Assembly (NCBI GenBank): GCA_002914805.1
Contig: JXTB01000315.1
Coordinates: 423,333 to 487,332, forward strand
DNA length: 64,000 nucleotides
Source: Parasponia andersonii
Taxonomy: Eukaryota > Streptophyta > Magnoliopsida > Rosales > Cannabaceae
Direction of reading: 5' to 3'
The first letter of the stretch is position 1, and the number at the start of each line of letters is the position of its first letter. The notes beneath the pieces were generated by a model. It was not told where the DNA came from, searched no databases, and saw only the letters and a program-made list of their open reading frames with translations. Made by a program: the position numbers and the translations under genes. Shown here piece after piece: positions 47,409 through 60,107 of this stretch.

Positions 47409-50400
47409 TTATTTAGTTTGTCCTTCCAGAACCCCTTCATCAAGCTTCAACTTAGAAGACTCAACATCATTTTTACTATCAGGACTGCCCACCCTATCAT
47501 GCAATATTTCTAAGTGTTGAGGACTAACTTTCTCCGTGGGGCTTTTAGCATCTATTGCCGTATCGATTTCACCTGTCTGAACCACAAGATCTTGGGAACT
47601 AGATGAGTCATTACCACCATCAGGGACCACAACATCAGAAGCAACTGGTATCGTCTCAACTTTTCCAGAAGGAAGAGATTCATCATCAGAAGAATCATAA
47701 TCTGGTGGAATTCCTCTGTCTGTCACTACAGGGGAATCCGCTGGATACCTTCTAAAGCCTTTCCGAGAAAGTACGCTCTTCAAACTCCGAGCAGATTTTT
47801 CAGCATGCCTGAAGAAGCCTTTTGCTTTGTCTTTCATATTACCTTTCGATGGGCTCTCTTGACCGCTTTCTCCTCCAGTGCTTGAATCCTCTTCTTTTAA
47901 AATTTTGTCCAAGGCAACTGGAGCACGGTCTTCTTCCACAACAAACTTTACACCAATGTCTTTTGAATTCATTGCCTTAATGTTTACATGTGGTGACTGA
48001 ATAGACTCCTTAAAGCTACCAGATTGGTCCTCCTTGGGACTCCTGTGAAATACTGAACTGATTTTTTGTAGACCCCTCCTAACTCTTCCCACTCGAGGTT
48101 TATCATCAGGATTGTCATCAGTGCTGCTGCTATTTTGGGATCCAGATGCTGCTAAACTTGAGACCCTGGTTGTGGCATCATTTGGCTCCCCGAGAATTTG
48201 GGTATCATGGCGCCTACCCTTCCCTTTTCTAGGCTCCCAAGTCTGTGAAACTTCACTTCCTGGGCGATGGACCCATATACCAGTTTCTTTTTGCCCTTCA
48301 ATATCAATTGGCTCAAAATTATCTGCCACCCTCTGAGACTTCTCAGATGATACAGATGAGAATGAACTTTTATTAGAAGTCTCAGTAGCAAAGGAATTTC
48401 TCTTGTCTTCCCCATCAAACGATTCCCAATCACATTGCTGAACATCCGCCTGGTAGGAAGATATAAGAGATCCAAGTCAAAGTCAAAATATACACTCTAA
48501 CACCATAATAAAAATTTTACTGCATAACCCAAAACCTCAATGTTTATACCAACTAACTACATACAAATATAGGGAATATACCTTTGCATTCTCTTCAACT
48601 ACAGTTATTGCAAGATGCAACCTCCCTGTTTTAATATTTTTAAGCGGCAACCACATGTCATGTCTTTTTCCATCCCTAAGATCGCTGATACTAACAGAAC
48701 AGTCCCTGGGTATTGAAGACTTTATTAGTCCTAGAAAGATAAAGCACCGCAAAACCGTTGGAAAGGAAACACCAAGTAAAATAGTTTGAAGAAAGAATAT
48801 TAAGAAATAAAAATGACTAACAAAATATTACTTTTGTTTAACACAGATTGTAACAAGTACTAGAAGACATGATTCTTAAGACACATTAGCTCGCTACAAA
48901 AATCATAAGTTACAAGGTTAAGGAACAAACCCAAGTACATCATCAACAAAGTGATCCTTGTCACGAACTTCAACAGCTAGTGTGTTCGGCAATTCCCATG
49001 TAACAATGGGGATCTTAAATTCCTCCTGCCACTTTGGAGTCAGTGTTTTCTTCTGTATCTTAGTCTTGAATCTGTAATTACCCATCTGACCTTTCACATA
49101 GGGATCGGCCAATCCTGAAAAATTTGTCACTTGTTACACACGAATTTCAGAGATTATTTAAGAGGAAAATGAGAAGCACCATGACTCCATGAACAAAGTA
49201 CTTCCAAGCAAAAATCTTAACTAACCGTTTAGATCAGATGGTTTCATGTCAGATGCTTCAACAACTTCAACTTTGGCATAAGCAACAGGCTCTTTCTCAT
49301 CCACTGAAAACCAATTTTCTGGCATTCAAATAAACGCATACTCAATAAACAAGAAAGAAAATCTTTAGATAATATGCTCAAGACAAAGAGAAACTGCAGT
49401 TAGCAGCATATATGTATAAGTATGCCTATATGTATAAGTTCTGTTTCTAAAAGTAAAAAAGAATGCTACAGCAAACAAAACTCTTAAAAGAAAAAAGAAG
49501 GATAATTCTTTTAAAAGATCTTCCAGAGTGCTCTGAAGACATTGTAATTTTCTCTTATTTTGTTTTTTGGTTCCTTTTTTTCCCATAAGAACTTGGTGAC
49601 ACAATAACTACGAAGTTCGACCTTCCAGCTTATTCACTAAATTTAAAGGTCTGTGAAAGGCATAAGCCCAACTAGATCGCAGTCTTGTAAAGTACCTGGG
49701 TGTTGTGAGGCAAACTTCGCCATGTCAACAACCAGCATGTTAGGCTGCAAAAGTTACCAACATTTAGATTCAGAAAATTTCTATGAAAATATTGTTACCA
49801 ACCGGCGTTACAAGGAACTGACATGATGTGGAGGAACAAAGAACAGTAAATAATTAAAAACAATACAGTGAAGTCTCAAAATCCAAACTTTACCTCAACA
49901 AGTGTCTGCTCAAAAGCAATGGAAAGTAGCTTATCCTGATCAATGAGGAAAAAGAAAATAAAATACCATTAGATCACACACGGAATTAGCAAACAAGAAA
50001 GAGCAAGACTGAGAGAGACCAAGAGATGGGAAACAGGAAAGAGATTCAAGAACAGCTATGTAGAAAATACAACAAAACAATACCAGCCACCCAGCAATCC
50101 CTGGAAATTCGGTAACGTCAAGCCCATGAGTGAAAATAGGTTTGACGGTCATCTGAAAGTATGGAGGTTCAACAAAGCATAACCGCAAACGGCCAAGAAA
50201 AGGCCAATCGCGAAGGAACTTCACCCCAATCAAGACCTACCAAGGAGAAAAAGAAAAAAACCATGAGACATTTAACACACATAAGAGCTAATTATAAAAT
50301 ACATCGGGATTCTTGTATCCTAGTTTTTCAAAACCAGATCTTTTTAATTTGCTCCTATAAAAAAAATAAAAAATAAATAAAGAGGTAACCGAAATGAAAG

Positions 50401-52899
50401 AGTCCCTAGCAAGAAGAAAAAATGCATGTATATAAAATTCCGACAGGAGCAATAGAACACAAAATTTTGCCGCATTAATGTTCCAGCAATTTCATCAACA
50501 GACTGCATCATAAGTTGTATTCATAAAATATATAATCTAAGATACCTTTACACACAGACACACCCCAAAAAAATAACAAATATCACTATCTCATAAATGT
50601 TATATTCATTTAGGAATTAAAGTACAATTAAACCAAAGTATTCAAGGTACTCTGTAGCAAGATTACACCTACTATTGTACCAACTATTTTCATTCATTTA
50701 CCTTTGAAAAAAAAAAAGGCTATATTCATTCACTCATTTATAACTATCTAATAAATAAAAATGTTTGACACTAGAACATGCCGTAAAATACCTAAATACT
50801 ACTCCCATATTCATACCTTTCCTTCAACATGCATGCCAGTTATATGCAACTTTGCCCACATCCCAAATCCCAGTCTTTTTCTTAGCTTCACAGCAAGCAT
50901 AGCACTCATATCATCAGCTGTGAGAAAATTCATTCCCAACTCCAGAATCTGCATTTATATTTAAAATATCTCAATTCATATATCGAAAATTGCAACTAGA
51001 AAGATAAAATAAGACAAACCAATCCAATCCAATGTTCCGGAAATAATAAAAACTAAAACCTAACCAAGTGATCGTCATCAGTAGACTGGCGAAGAACCCT
51101 CATTTCAGTGAATATAGGTGGATTTCTTCCCAAATAGAGGTGCTGAACTATGGCCTTTTTCTGCAGTATTTGATCGTCAAGAATCCGAAGTGTATCAGAA
51201 CATAATCATTAAAAAAAGAAAAGTATCATGCATTTCCCACACAGCTGTAAGCAAGAGAAGAATAATTTAGATATCAACGTGTGCATCCCAGAAGGTAGAA
51301 GATATAACAGGCATCATCAAGCACTACTTAAAACAATATCTTTTTCCAGTTCCACAAAAATATAACCAAAAACATTTCATATACTTTGGCCTCAAAATTT
51401 GTATCAATTCAAAAAGAATAAAGAATCCGAACAAAATATTGTTTCTGTTTCACAAAAGTAAAACTAGAAATATTCATATACTTGGCCCCAAAATTATTAT
51501 TATAGTTTACGATAGCTTCAAAAAGAATAAAGAACATATTAAACAGAACTCAAATATCTTCATATGGGAAACAAATAGAACATAAAATTTAAGTAGTCAC
51601 CTTCAAGATAACATTAAACCAATATTTGTTCGAAATGTCACTCATCTTTAGATGCACAATGATAAAAGGCTGATAAAATTCAAAAATTACCCAAAACATA
51701 TCACTTTCAACCGAAATCAGTGAAGCAAACATAACAATACATATATTGGATTCAAACTATTCAGACGGTAAATTCATACAGCAGTCCATGGTTTGTACTT
51801 CTCCAAGAACCAAGGTATTATAGGAAGGAGAATCTTTTGTGACGCAATTTGTTCCATACATATGGGCCATATCTTTTCAACTGCATGGTTCAACCACCGG
51901 ACTGTTTCAGAATCAGAAAGTACCTAATTCAAAATAACAAAAAGAAGAAGAAAGTTCAGGGAAAACAATGAGAAAAAAGAAAGAAAACAAAAAAAAAAAC
52001 GGTCAAGGGATCATGTTGCAAATTTAATTCAAACATAAATCCACAACTCCCCACTTAATTTCCATAAAACCAAGCAAAAGAATATGCCAAGTAGTCAATA
52101 TATATTGTACTCCAAATACTTAGATTTTGAAGTTTGAGGTTTTCATCCTAGAGCTTCTTATAATAGTTTATAGTTTTATTTTCTTCATTTTATTAGTTTG
52201 GATCAATGCCTAATTCTATACAGGTAAAAAATAAAACTAGTGTTCAATTTTCTCGTCTACCCACAACACAGACAATAGAAAACACAACTTCAGGCATTAA
52301 GATAAATAAGCACATATAAATCTTTATAGATAAAATTAAAACTCACCCTTTTCTGATTAGCTTGTTTCTTTTCCTCAAATTGAACTTTCTTCCGCAATCT
52401 CATAACATAACGCTCATGAACCTATCAAAAGAACAACCAAAGAAGCATCTAATGATATAAAACACTAAACTTTAGACTGTACGGAATACAATAACGAAGC
52501 ACTTAAAACGTCGTTTTACCAATCACAGATATGCTAATAAAACCAAGTTTACAATTTCAATCCAAAAGTAAAACTTAAAAATAAAAAAAAATACACCCCA
52601 TAAAAAAAAATATGATGCAATTTGTTTTTCCCCCAAGTTTGGCCAAGATTCCTTCTACTAAAGAGCATGGTACTTTACTCTCTCTAATCTTCTAAAACAA
52701 AAAAAAAAAAGGTTGAAAAGAAAAATAGGTTGAGAATAAAGCATAATAAATCAAAGAAAGTGGAATTTAGTACCAGGTATAAATAAATCAAGGACAGGAA
52801 GTAGGCCACCGGGTGACACCAATTGAATTCAGCAAGCAACCAAAGAACAAGTAGCACAATCCCCGCATGATGTATTATTGAAACTTCCGTTATATCCAT
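47409..52899 (-). CDS. NTMC2T6: SMP- and C2-domain membrane-contact protein, NTMC2T6 type
   Basis: Twelve minus-strand exons join in frame to 752 codons: 52774-52899, 52347-52421, 51780-51923, 51065-51160, 50817-50948, 50084-50236, 49894-49935, 49696-49744, 49226-49318, 48931-49114, 48582-48705, 47409-48449. The start MDITEVSIIHHAGIVLLVLW is followed by a hydrophobic anchor (about residues 9-42). The SMP lipid-transfer domain covers about 70-256 (HAVEKIWPICMEQIASQKIL ... FTHGLDVTEFPGIAGWLDKL). One C2 domain follows (about 278-405) with the acidic calcium-site residues in SDLNGLADPYVK and VRDKDHFVDDVLGD. A long Ser/Asp/Lys-rich, probably disordered tail (407-752) is encoded mostly by the last exon. 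Proteins of this class are related to synaptotagmins and extended synaptotagmins, and tether membranes and move lipids between them. The family in Arabidopsis includes At1g53590 and At3g14590. This gene matches in size and order. Confidence 0.9.
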
Positions 52900-53430
52900 T
52901 ACTTCCTTCTTCTTCAAATCCAAAAACACCAAAGACCTGTTTCCTCTGTCTCCTCTCAGAAACGGTAAGCTTTTAAAAACACAGAGAATAAATCCTAAAA
53001 CTACCAAAAGGGTCACCGGAACTTAACGAATTCGAAACCCAAATCGAGTTTCTGTAAACAAAGACGAAAACCCACCAGAAACCCAGATCGAAATCGATAA
53101 AACAAATACTAAAAACTCAATGTAATGCAAGTTAGTGGAAAATTAGACCGACCCAGAAAATCCAAGACCGAACCAGATTACAAAAAATAAAGTGTAAAAA
53201 AAAAATAAGGAAAGGGGAAGACTTGATTGGGTTTTTGGCAATGAAAGGTTTAGGGTACGAAGAAATGAGTTTCCGACGGTTAGACGATACCCTACGGAGG
53301 AAGTAACCGGCGGGAAGGACGGCAACCGCAGAGGAATTACGTGTGAGGAAACCGAATCCAATAGCATTGAAGCGCACAACTGAGTCGATTTTTGAACTCA
53401 GCGCGTTTGACTGGCTGTTGGCTGCCACGT
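52900..53430 (-). other. Leader and promoter region of the SMP/C2 gene
   Basis: On the minus strand upstream of the start at 52899 lies a more GC-rich stretch to about 53430, with an open frame starting at an ATG at 53367 and running to 53143 (74 codons). It resembles no family I know. It probably lies in the leader or just upstream, and if transcribed would be an upstream open reading frame. Confidence 0.4.
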
Positions 53431-55149
53431 GTCAATCCACGTCGAGTACGTGTCTAGGTACACATCAAATAATAATAACAGTGTTAAAAAGACGAGTTTT
53501 TCTTTTCAAACAAGTTACAAGACGGGTTTATCGTTTTATATATAAATATTAAAAAATAGAAATGAAAAACGTTTGAAAATTAAATCTTTGCAATGCCTGC
53601 AACTGGCTACCGCATAATCTGAACTTGTAAATGTTAAATAACACTTTTTTTATGTCATGTTAGGCGTAGTTAGTAATTCTCAAAAGTAAAGGTTTAAAGT
53701 TGTGAATGTTCTGTTTTTTTAATTCTTTTTTAAAAAAATTTAGTGGTAACAGACTTTTTCATGCCAAGTATTGCAGTGTTGATATTTCAAGCAAAAAGAT
53801 TGTGATGATAAAATTGACTCTAGGTTAAAGTATGAATTAACCTAGTACGACGTTAATACTTGCCGTGTTAACGTAGTGTAGCCTTGTCAATCTTAAAATG
53901 TTGTTTATGCATGTAAAATAAAAATTAGTTAATCAAAATATAAATCATAAATAACTTGACGTAGAAAAAGGCTGTAAAATGATTTCTTGTTTAGCATCAC
54001 TTTTTATATATTTAAACATGGTAGATATAGTGGAGATTTCTTAAGAGTTAAGAGACATTTTGAGAAAATATGTGTTTACCATTTATTTCACTATTTGTTT
54101 AAAGAAAAAGTTAATAATACCTAATAGGTTTTGGGATAACTTTTGAAAATATAATAAGATTTTCCTGGAAAACTAATAGGTTTAAGTTTCATTAAAAAGA
54201 TCTTCTAATTAAAAGAATAATATTTGACATTTCATTCAAACACTAGCAAAAATAATTTTTAGACTCAAAAGTTTTTTTGAAAATCATGCCAGTAAAGTCA
54301 AAAAAAAATTATTTTTCTTGATATGAGTTAAACAAAATACAAAAAGGAATTATTAAACATATAGGGGAAGAAGAAAAAAAGGACACAGAGGGTAGAGGGA
54401 AGAAAAAGGAGGGTGCCTTTATGACGAATTCAAGTTTTGGTGTGAAATATCCAAGAGACTTCGAAGTTTGGCTCCATTATAACACATACTCCTTCACATA
54501 AAAGACTTAAATCGGAGAATTTTTTTTTTTTTTTCGGTATTTATATTTTCTTATTGGTCGTATCACATATATTTTTGTATTGTACCATTTGCATTTTGCA
54601 CATGTGTCCCAAGCCAAAGATACTGCTCCCACATGCCCCCAGCTAAATATGCCGTATTATATTGGAGCATTCATGTATTTCTCCACATTCTCATTGGTAT
54701 TGAAATCTTTATTTAAAAAAATTTTAAAAAAAAAAAAACTAAAACTAAAACTTTTTGCCAGAGCAATGGTTTATAGCAATATTCTTTTTTGCAATTTGGA
54801 AAATTCCCATTTCCGAAGTATCGATTAAGAAAGAAAAGAATGTAATATTTTTCTACAAATTTCCTGGAAATTTCTGGAAATAATCTGTATGTCAAAATGA
54901 TAAAGGAGATGCAATGTTTTGTTCTCCACCCTATTCGTTTGTTGTTTCTTTCTCTGAACATGGTTCACTAATTGTTATAACTTACTAATTGTTCCTTTCT
55001 CTTAACATATGGTTCAGGGAAAAAAAATTAAAAAAGAACAAAAAAGAACAAAAAAAAAATACATTAATCGTTCCAAAGGTTTGTAGAGTACAACAGTTAA
55101 AAATATTTTCCGATTGGGGGGTTAACCTTCTGTAATTTGAGATGCTGCT
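53431..55149. other. Gene-free AT-rich spacer
   Basis: No gene or clear repeat boundary is seen. Short frames such as 54580-54828 consist of AT-rich low-complexity sequence. Confidence 0.45.
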
Positions 55150-55740
55150 TTAGTCCATTTGTTACCGGATAATTGGCGGTGCGAGCTGGCCTTTCAGTTT
55201 ACTTGGGATTCGCACCTGCCTCTCCGATTTGTTGAGACTAATGCTAGAAACGTTGTTGCAACACTTCATTCTCGTGATCATCGAGCGGTGAAAAGTCCGT
55301 TTGTTTCACAAATTCTAATTGATTGAGATAGAAAATTTCATTAGAGAGTATTTATTTCAATAAAGACAGGATTTTATTCAAATTGTCTCTTAAAATAAGT
55401 GTATATTTTAATAATTAAATTTTTTTTATTTAAATGATCTATCAGTTATATTAATCATTAATTGAAATATATTTTTTGTGTTATGGAGCCGTCTAAGAGA
55501 TATTTTTAAATAATTCATTCTAATATCTCATATTCTAATTACAATTTATTCTATTTTATTTCACTTCAAATATTTCTCTTTCTAATTATAATTCATTCCA
55601 CAATTTCAATTAAATACATTCATTTAAATTGGTGAATCAAACGGACATATTTTGGATGTATCCAATTTGTTTTTAATTCTAGCGATGGATATATCTCAAA
55701 ACTTTGCTCACTTTGCTTTAAATTCTAGTGTTGAATGATA
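55150..55740 (+). pseudogene. RNase H-like retroelement fragment split by a foldback element
   Basis: At 55150-55294 the plus strand reads DNWRCELAFQFTWDSHLPLR, then FVETNARNVVATLHSRDHRA, close to the ELxLAxxxG...ESDAxxVVxALNS core of plant non-LTR-element RNase H domains. After the inserted DNA (55295-55646) it resumes at about 55683 with AMDISQNFAHFALNSSVE, like the domain's C-terminal HxLAxxAL part. The active-site Glu and Asp positions are partly altered, and the fragment is short and interrupted. Confidence 0.5.
55295..55646. mobile_element. Foldback/MITE element with GTCCGTTTG ends
   Basis: The left end (GTCCGTTTGTTTCACAAATT) is the imperfect inverse of the right end (inverse of 55646 leftward: GTCCGTTTGATTCACCAATT). 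The 352-bp segment has no coding region. It separates two halves of an RNase H-like fragment, which independently supports its being an insertion. No clean target duplication was recognised. Confidence 0.65.
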
Positions 55741-57429
55741 ATACTGATAAATGATTAAATGAATTCTATTTTGTATTTTGGTTCTGTATTGGACGATTTC
55801 CTTTCCTTTGGCCGATAAAAGAGCGACCTTGAAGAATATTCTTCAATGAACAAAAACTATATTTTTTGATATAATAGCAACAATACAAACAAGAGTAATG
55901 ATAGGTATACTAAAATCTTACACGAAATAATTTACACCATTTGATGTGGCATATATTTTAATCATTCTTTATTTTAAGTGGGGCCAATGTAATGTCATGC
56001 TATAGATATAATTTTTTTTATAAGATTTTGGTGTCTCAATCTTTACCCAACAAGTAATTAAAAAATAAGAGATAGAGAAACTGTTTATACTAGTTAATTT
56101 GTTGATATATTTGTTTCTAAATTCTAACGCATATATCATTAATATTTCAAAAAATGTATATAAAAATGTCATTAGAACTCTTCTTCCTTTTTTAAAAGGA
56201 GAAAAAGGAACTCTTAAACTATGACCCAAATCTTATGGTTATAAGGATGGCTCTATTGCCACTTTTATTTTCTCTCTTCCCACCCTCCTTTCTAGTTAAT
56301 TAGTTAGTCACAAAAATACCTTCTTATAAATTGACATAAATATTCTTATATAGCATTAAATCAAATAAACTTTATTTCTTACCACACCTCTCCTCATATA
56401 CTAAATATGTCACTGATATGAAACTATATAAGATTATAAAAAATCAATATTTTATACTATTTGATTTTATAATAAAATTGTGAATATTAGAGATTTTGAT
56501 TCTAACAATAATTTTGAGTCTAATGAGTAAGATTTTTTAATTTAATATTATCGACATTTATTTGTTCTTATTTTTCGTCTAAGAGAATAGAAATTTAGTT
56601 TTTTTTTTCTTTTTTTCTTCTCATTTTTCTTATTTGTGCTTATCTACAGATGGATTACTTTTAGTCTCATCATTTTTTGCAATTTTAATGAATTCTTTTA
56701 TTATCCATTTAAAGAAAAAACATAGCAGTCCAAGAGATAGAGTGTTTTTTTTTTTTTAAATTCATTCCTAGATGCTTTTTTTTGGGTAACCACATATGCT
56801 TTTCTTAAGATAATTTATTTAAAGAATATATAATTTCTTAATCTTTTCTTTTTAAGGATAAATCATACATATGATTTTTTGATCGTATATAGTTTTTCTT
56901 AAAGTATAATTCATATACAATTTCTTTCTCAATAAACTAGGAAGCAATACGATATATATATTGCACAAGATAACAAAAAAATCAGGTTCGTAAAACTAAT
57001 GGATAGTAAATTATTAGGATGGTGTGAAAAAAAAAATTAAAAAAAATTACCAACAGGTATTTTTGTGCTTGATGGAAATTTAAGAGGTGTGTAAAAAAAA
57101 ATTAAAATTTTATGAGTGGTCTAATTGGAAAGGGGTGGAAAAAAAAAAGGTGACAATAGAGCTATCCTAGTTATAATTATAATAAATCTTTTTGGTTGAT
57201 CACTAAATTATAGCAAAAGTTTCATTTTAGTCCAATAAATTTCAAACACAATAAAAATGGTGCAAAAAAGGGGTGTTAAGAGTGCAATGTAGCACTATGA
57301 ATTCTAAAATATTTAGACTTTTCTGTTTCTTTTTTAAAATAAAATTTTCAATTTTTATTATCCACTTGATGAAATGCAAATTACTGACTTTTCATTAATT
57401 ACAAAGAAATAAATAAAAGTAGCGAGGGT
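55741..57429. other. Gene-free AT-rich spacer
   Basis: Long A and T runs and no recognisable coding sequence; nothing further identified. Confidence 0.4.
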
Positions 57430-57955
57430 TTATGGCAAAACTATTCTCTAAATTATGCAACTTATGGTATCGTGGTCTTTAAATTTTTAATTATGGCTAT
57501 TAAGCCTTAAATTTTTTTATTTGTAGTAATTTGGTCATTAGATTATCTAAATTACAATATACTGTTAAATTTCTAAAAAAAAAACACATGTGACAAATAT
57601 AATATAATATCTGGATGCGTATTTAAAGGAAAATAAACAGAATAAAAGGATAAAAAAATGTATTTTTTATATTTTTTAGAATTCTTAAAACTACATGTTT
57701 ATAAAAAATTCTCTTTAATTGTACATTTTTAGGTTTAAAATTTTCAAATTACTTTTTAAATATATTTTTATTTTTAGACGTAAACACATACTTCTCAATT
57801 CTCATATATATTTTTGGTTAAAAATTTAATATGAAATTACAATTTAGACTTTGAAAGATCAAATTACTATAAATTAAAAAATTTAAGTCTTAATTAATGC
57901 ACTTAAAACTTTCATGACCACAGTTAAATAGTTGAGGACCATTTGTGTCACAAAC
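57430..57955. mobile_element. Probable foldback/MITE with long imperfect inverted arms
   Basis: The stretch at about 57495-57556 (including TTTGTAGTAATTTGGTCATT) is the imperfect inverse of 57833-57893 (inverse reads TTTATAGTAATTTGATCTTT). Looser pairing continues outward to both ends, where the inverse of the right edge reads CAAATGGTCCTCAACTATTT. The arms are about 130 bp. There is no coding region, and no clear target duplication. Confidence 0.5.
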
Positions 57956-60107
57956 CAAGCAAATATTGCCAAAATTAGTTTTTTATATTTGATGCCAGAC
58001 TCGAAAGTCACCCACGTACTTTCTTTTTTTTCTTTTTTTTTTTTTTTGGTAAAAGCTAATGGATGTCACCTCTGTGAGTTTCTTCCCTATTTTTTTCTTC
58101 CACTCACTCTTTTTGGTGTCGGCAAAGAAGAGGAAAAATATATATACAGTGCGGACTCAGCAGAGTGAAATCGGGTTATATTGATCAAGTCAAGCACTAG
58201 AGTCAACAAATTATATACGTGGCCGAAGATGATTGGTTAGACACGTGCAATTCACATTTCAACTGTGGTATTGCTTCCACTGGATTGAGATAATGGTAGA
58301 CACTTCTCACTAGACACGATGTCGACAATTGCACAAGTGCACGAATCAGTTGCTTTCGCTTTTTTGCGGATTTGTTAAGAATGGGTCCCATGAGATATTG
58401 TTCTTTAGAGGCATATTGGATAAGAATTCTTTGAGCCTAGTCAACGACAACAATTGTCTGTCGTTTTATGACCGCCTACGTGGCATCATCCGAGTTTTCA
58501 TGAATGAACAGTCATTGGTGCTTTCCCAAAAATAAAATAAAGTCACTTAAATGAAGAGAACACGTCGCTTTCTTTACCGGATGGACAAAAATGACCGTCT
58601 CTTGTATCCACATGGTACAATGGTTTTTTAATTGTTAGGTAAAACTACTCCTACATATAATGATTTGTCTCAAAACTATACAAAAAGTTCATGCATCAAG
58701 GTGTGCTAAAAACTAAAAACTTAACGAATTCCTTAAGTATAACTTTATTTCAATTGATAAGTTGCTTTAATAGAAATTCCTAGCTAATCAGAACAAAATA
58801 TACGCTCAAATTAATTCTTTATAATCATAAATAACATATTGCAAATTCCGACGATTTTGGATTTCTAATACATAATAGGAATTAATTTTGACCGAGAAAA
58901 ACAATATCATTAAAAAAATGTCCGATTGGGGTTGATTTTTCGTATAAGTAATTGTAAAAAATATCCATTATAATCGTTTAATTAATATATGTTGGGATAT
59001 ATACATGACTAAAACAGACTCCATTTGCATGTAGTAAAAGGAAACGGAGCATCACTGATAGTGAGATTTCAGTTTAAAAGGCACAGGTGATGGGCCACAG
59101 CCTTTTAATCGGATAGGGCCCATTAATATAATTATATGCATGGCTCCCTGGCAGACCTGATACACTATGCATCTCTTTCAGATATTTTCTTGCATAACAC
59201 GACTTCCTATACGTGGCTCCCTTCAGATTTGTGATGAATCTAAAGACATTTCTCATCAATCTTTTTTTTTTTTTTTTTGAAAACAATTTCTCATCAATCT
59301 TGAGATACAGATAGACGTAAATTTTACCTTACTCTAATATCAAAGAATCTAATCACATAATAATTGTATGTAATTTTTTTTTTCTCATGCTCTGTTGTAG
59401 AATGAAGTTTTATTATATATGTTTAATTTTGGTCTTATTTGATTCCTACCTAATTAATTAGATCTCACAGCACGTCAAAGACTTAAACGAGTTTTTGTTG
59501 GAATTATTATAAAGGATGGATAATAAGCATTTGTTCATCAGAACTTGTTCCATATTGGTTCATGCATGCATGAACTATATAAAAATGCAGCAATGAATAC
59601 GTCAACACTAGTCTTTAGAATGTTTCAGATCGCTCATTTGTTGATGAGGTACGATTATATGGACTGAATAATATTGTTTTATGCTATGGGCCGGTATAGT
59701 TGTGTTAACAGTATGACACATAACACAATTTCTGTCAAACGACTAGTCTGAAAAAAAAAATCAAATATTTTTCAAAAATTCAGTGTTAGTGATGCACTTG
59801 AGACTTGACTTGTTTAGGCCTAGCGGCCAAATTGAGACAAATGTTTAAGTGGAGGAATTCTAGAGGCTTTTAATCCTATTATTATAAAAGAAGGGAAGTT
59901 TAAAATGGAAGCGACAAGAACAAGAATAAGTTTGCAAATCGTGTGCGTGAATTCCCAAAAATAAAGAGATGGCAGATGGGAATGGGTTTCGTGGAATTGG
60001 GTTCTGATTTTTTTTCCCCCCTTTTTTTGAATAAGTTGATGTTTTCATTCAACAAATAATTAATTTAGTATAATAATCAAAATATAAATAAATTATTACA
60101 AGTAAAT
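57956..60107. other. Gene-free spacer with a promoter-like island
   Basis: Around 58130-58600 the base composition is less AT-rich than its surroundings. This part contains a TATA-like AAATATATATAC (about 58136), a CACGTG core (about 58241) and several GTCAAC/GTCAAG W-box-like motifs. No open frame of interest follows on either strand. A run of T at about 59263-59278 and plain AT-rich DNA make up the rest. Confidence 0.35.

Noticed and set aside
53132..53428. 98-codon minus-strand frame as an N-terminal extension of the SMP/C2 protein
   Set aside because: It starts with GTG, is not in continuity with the MDITEV start, and family members begin at MDITEV-type sequence directly before the membrane anchor.
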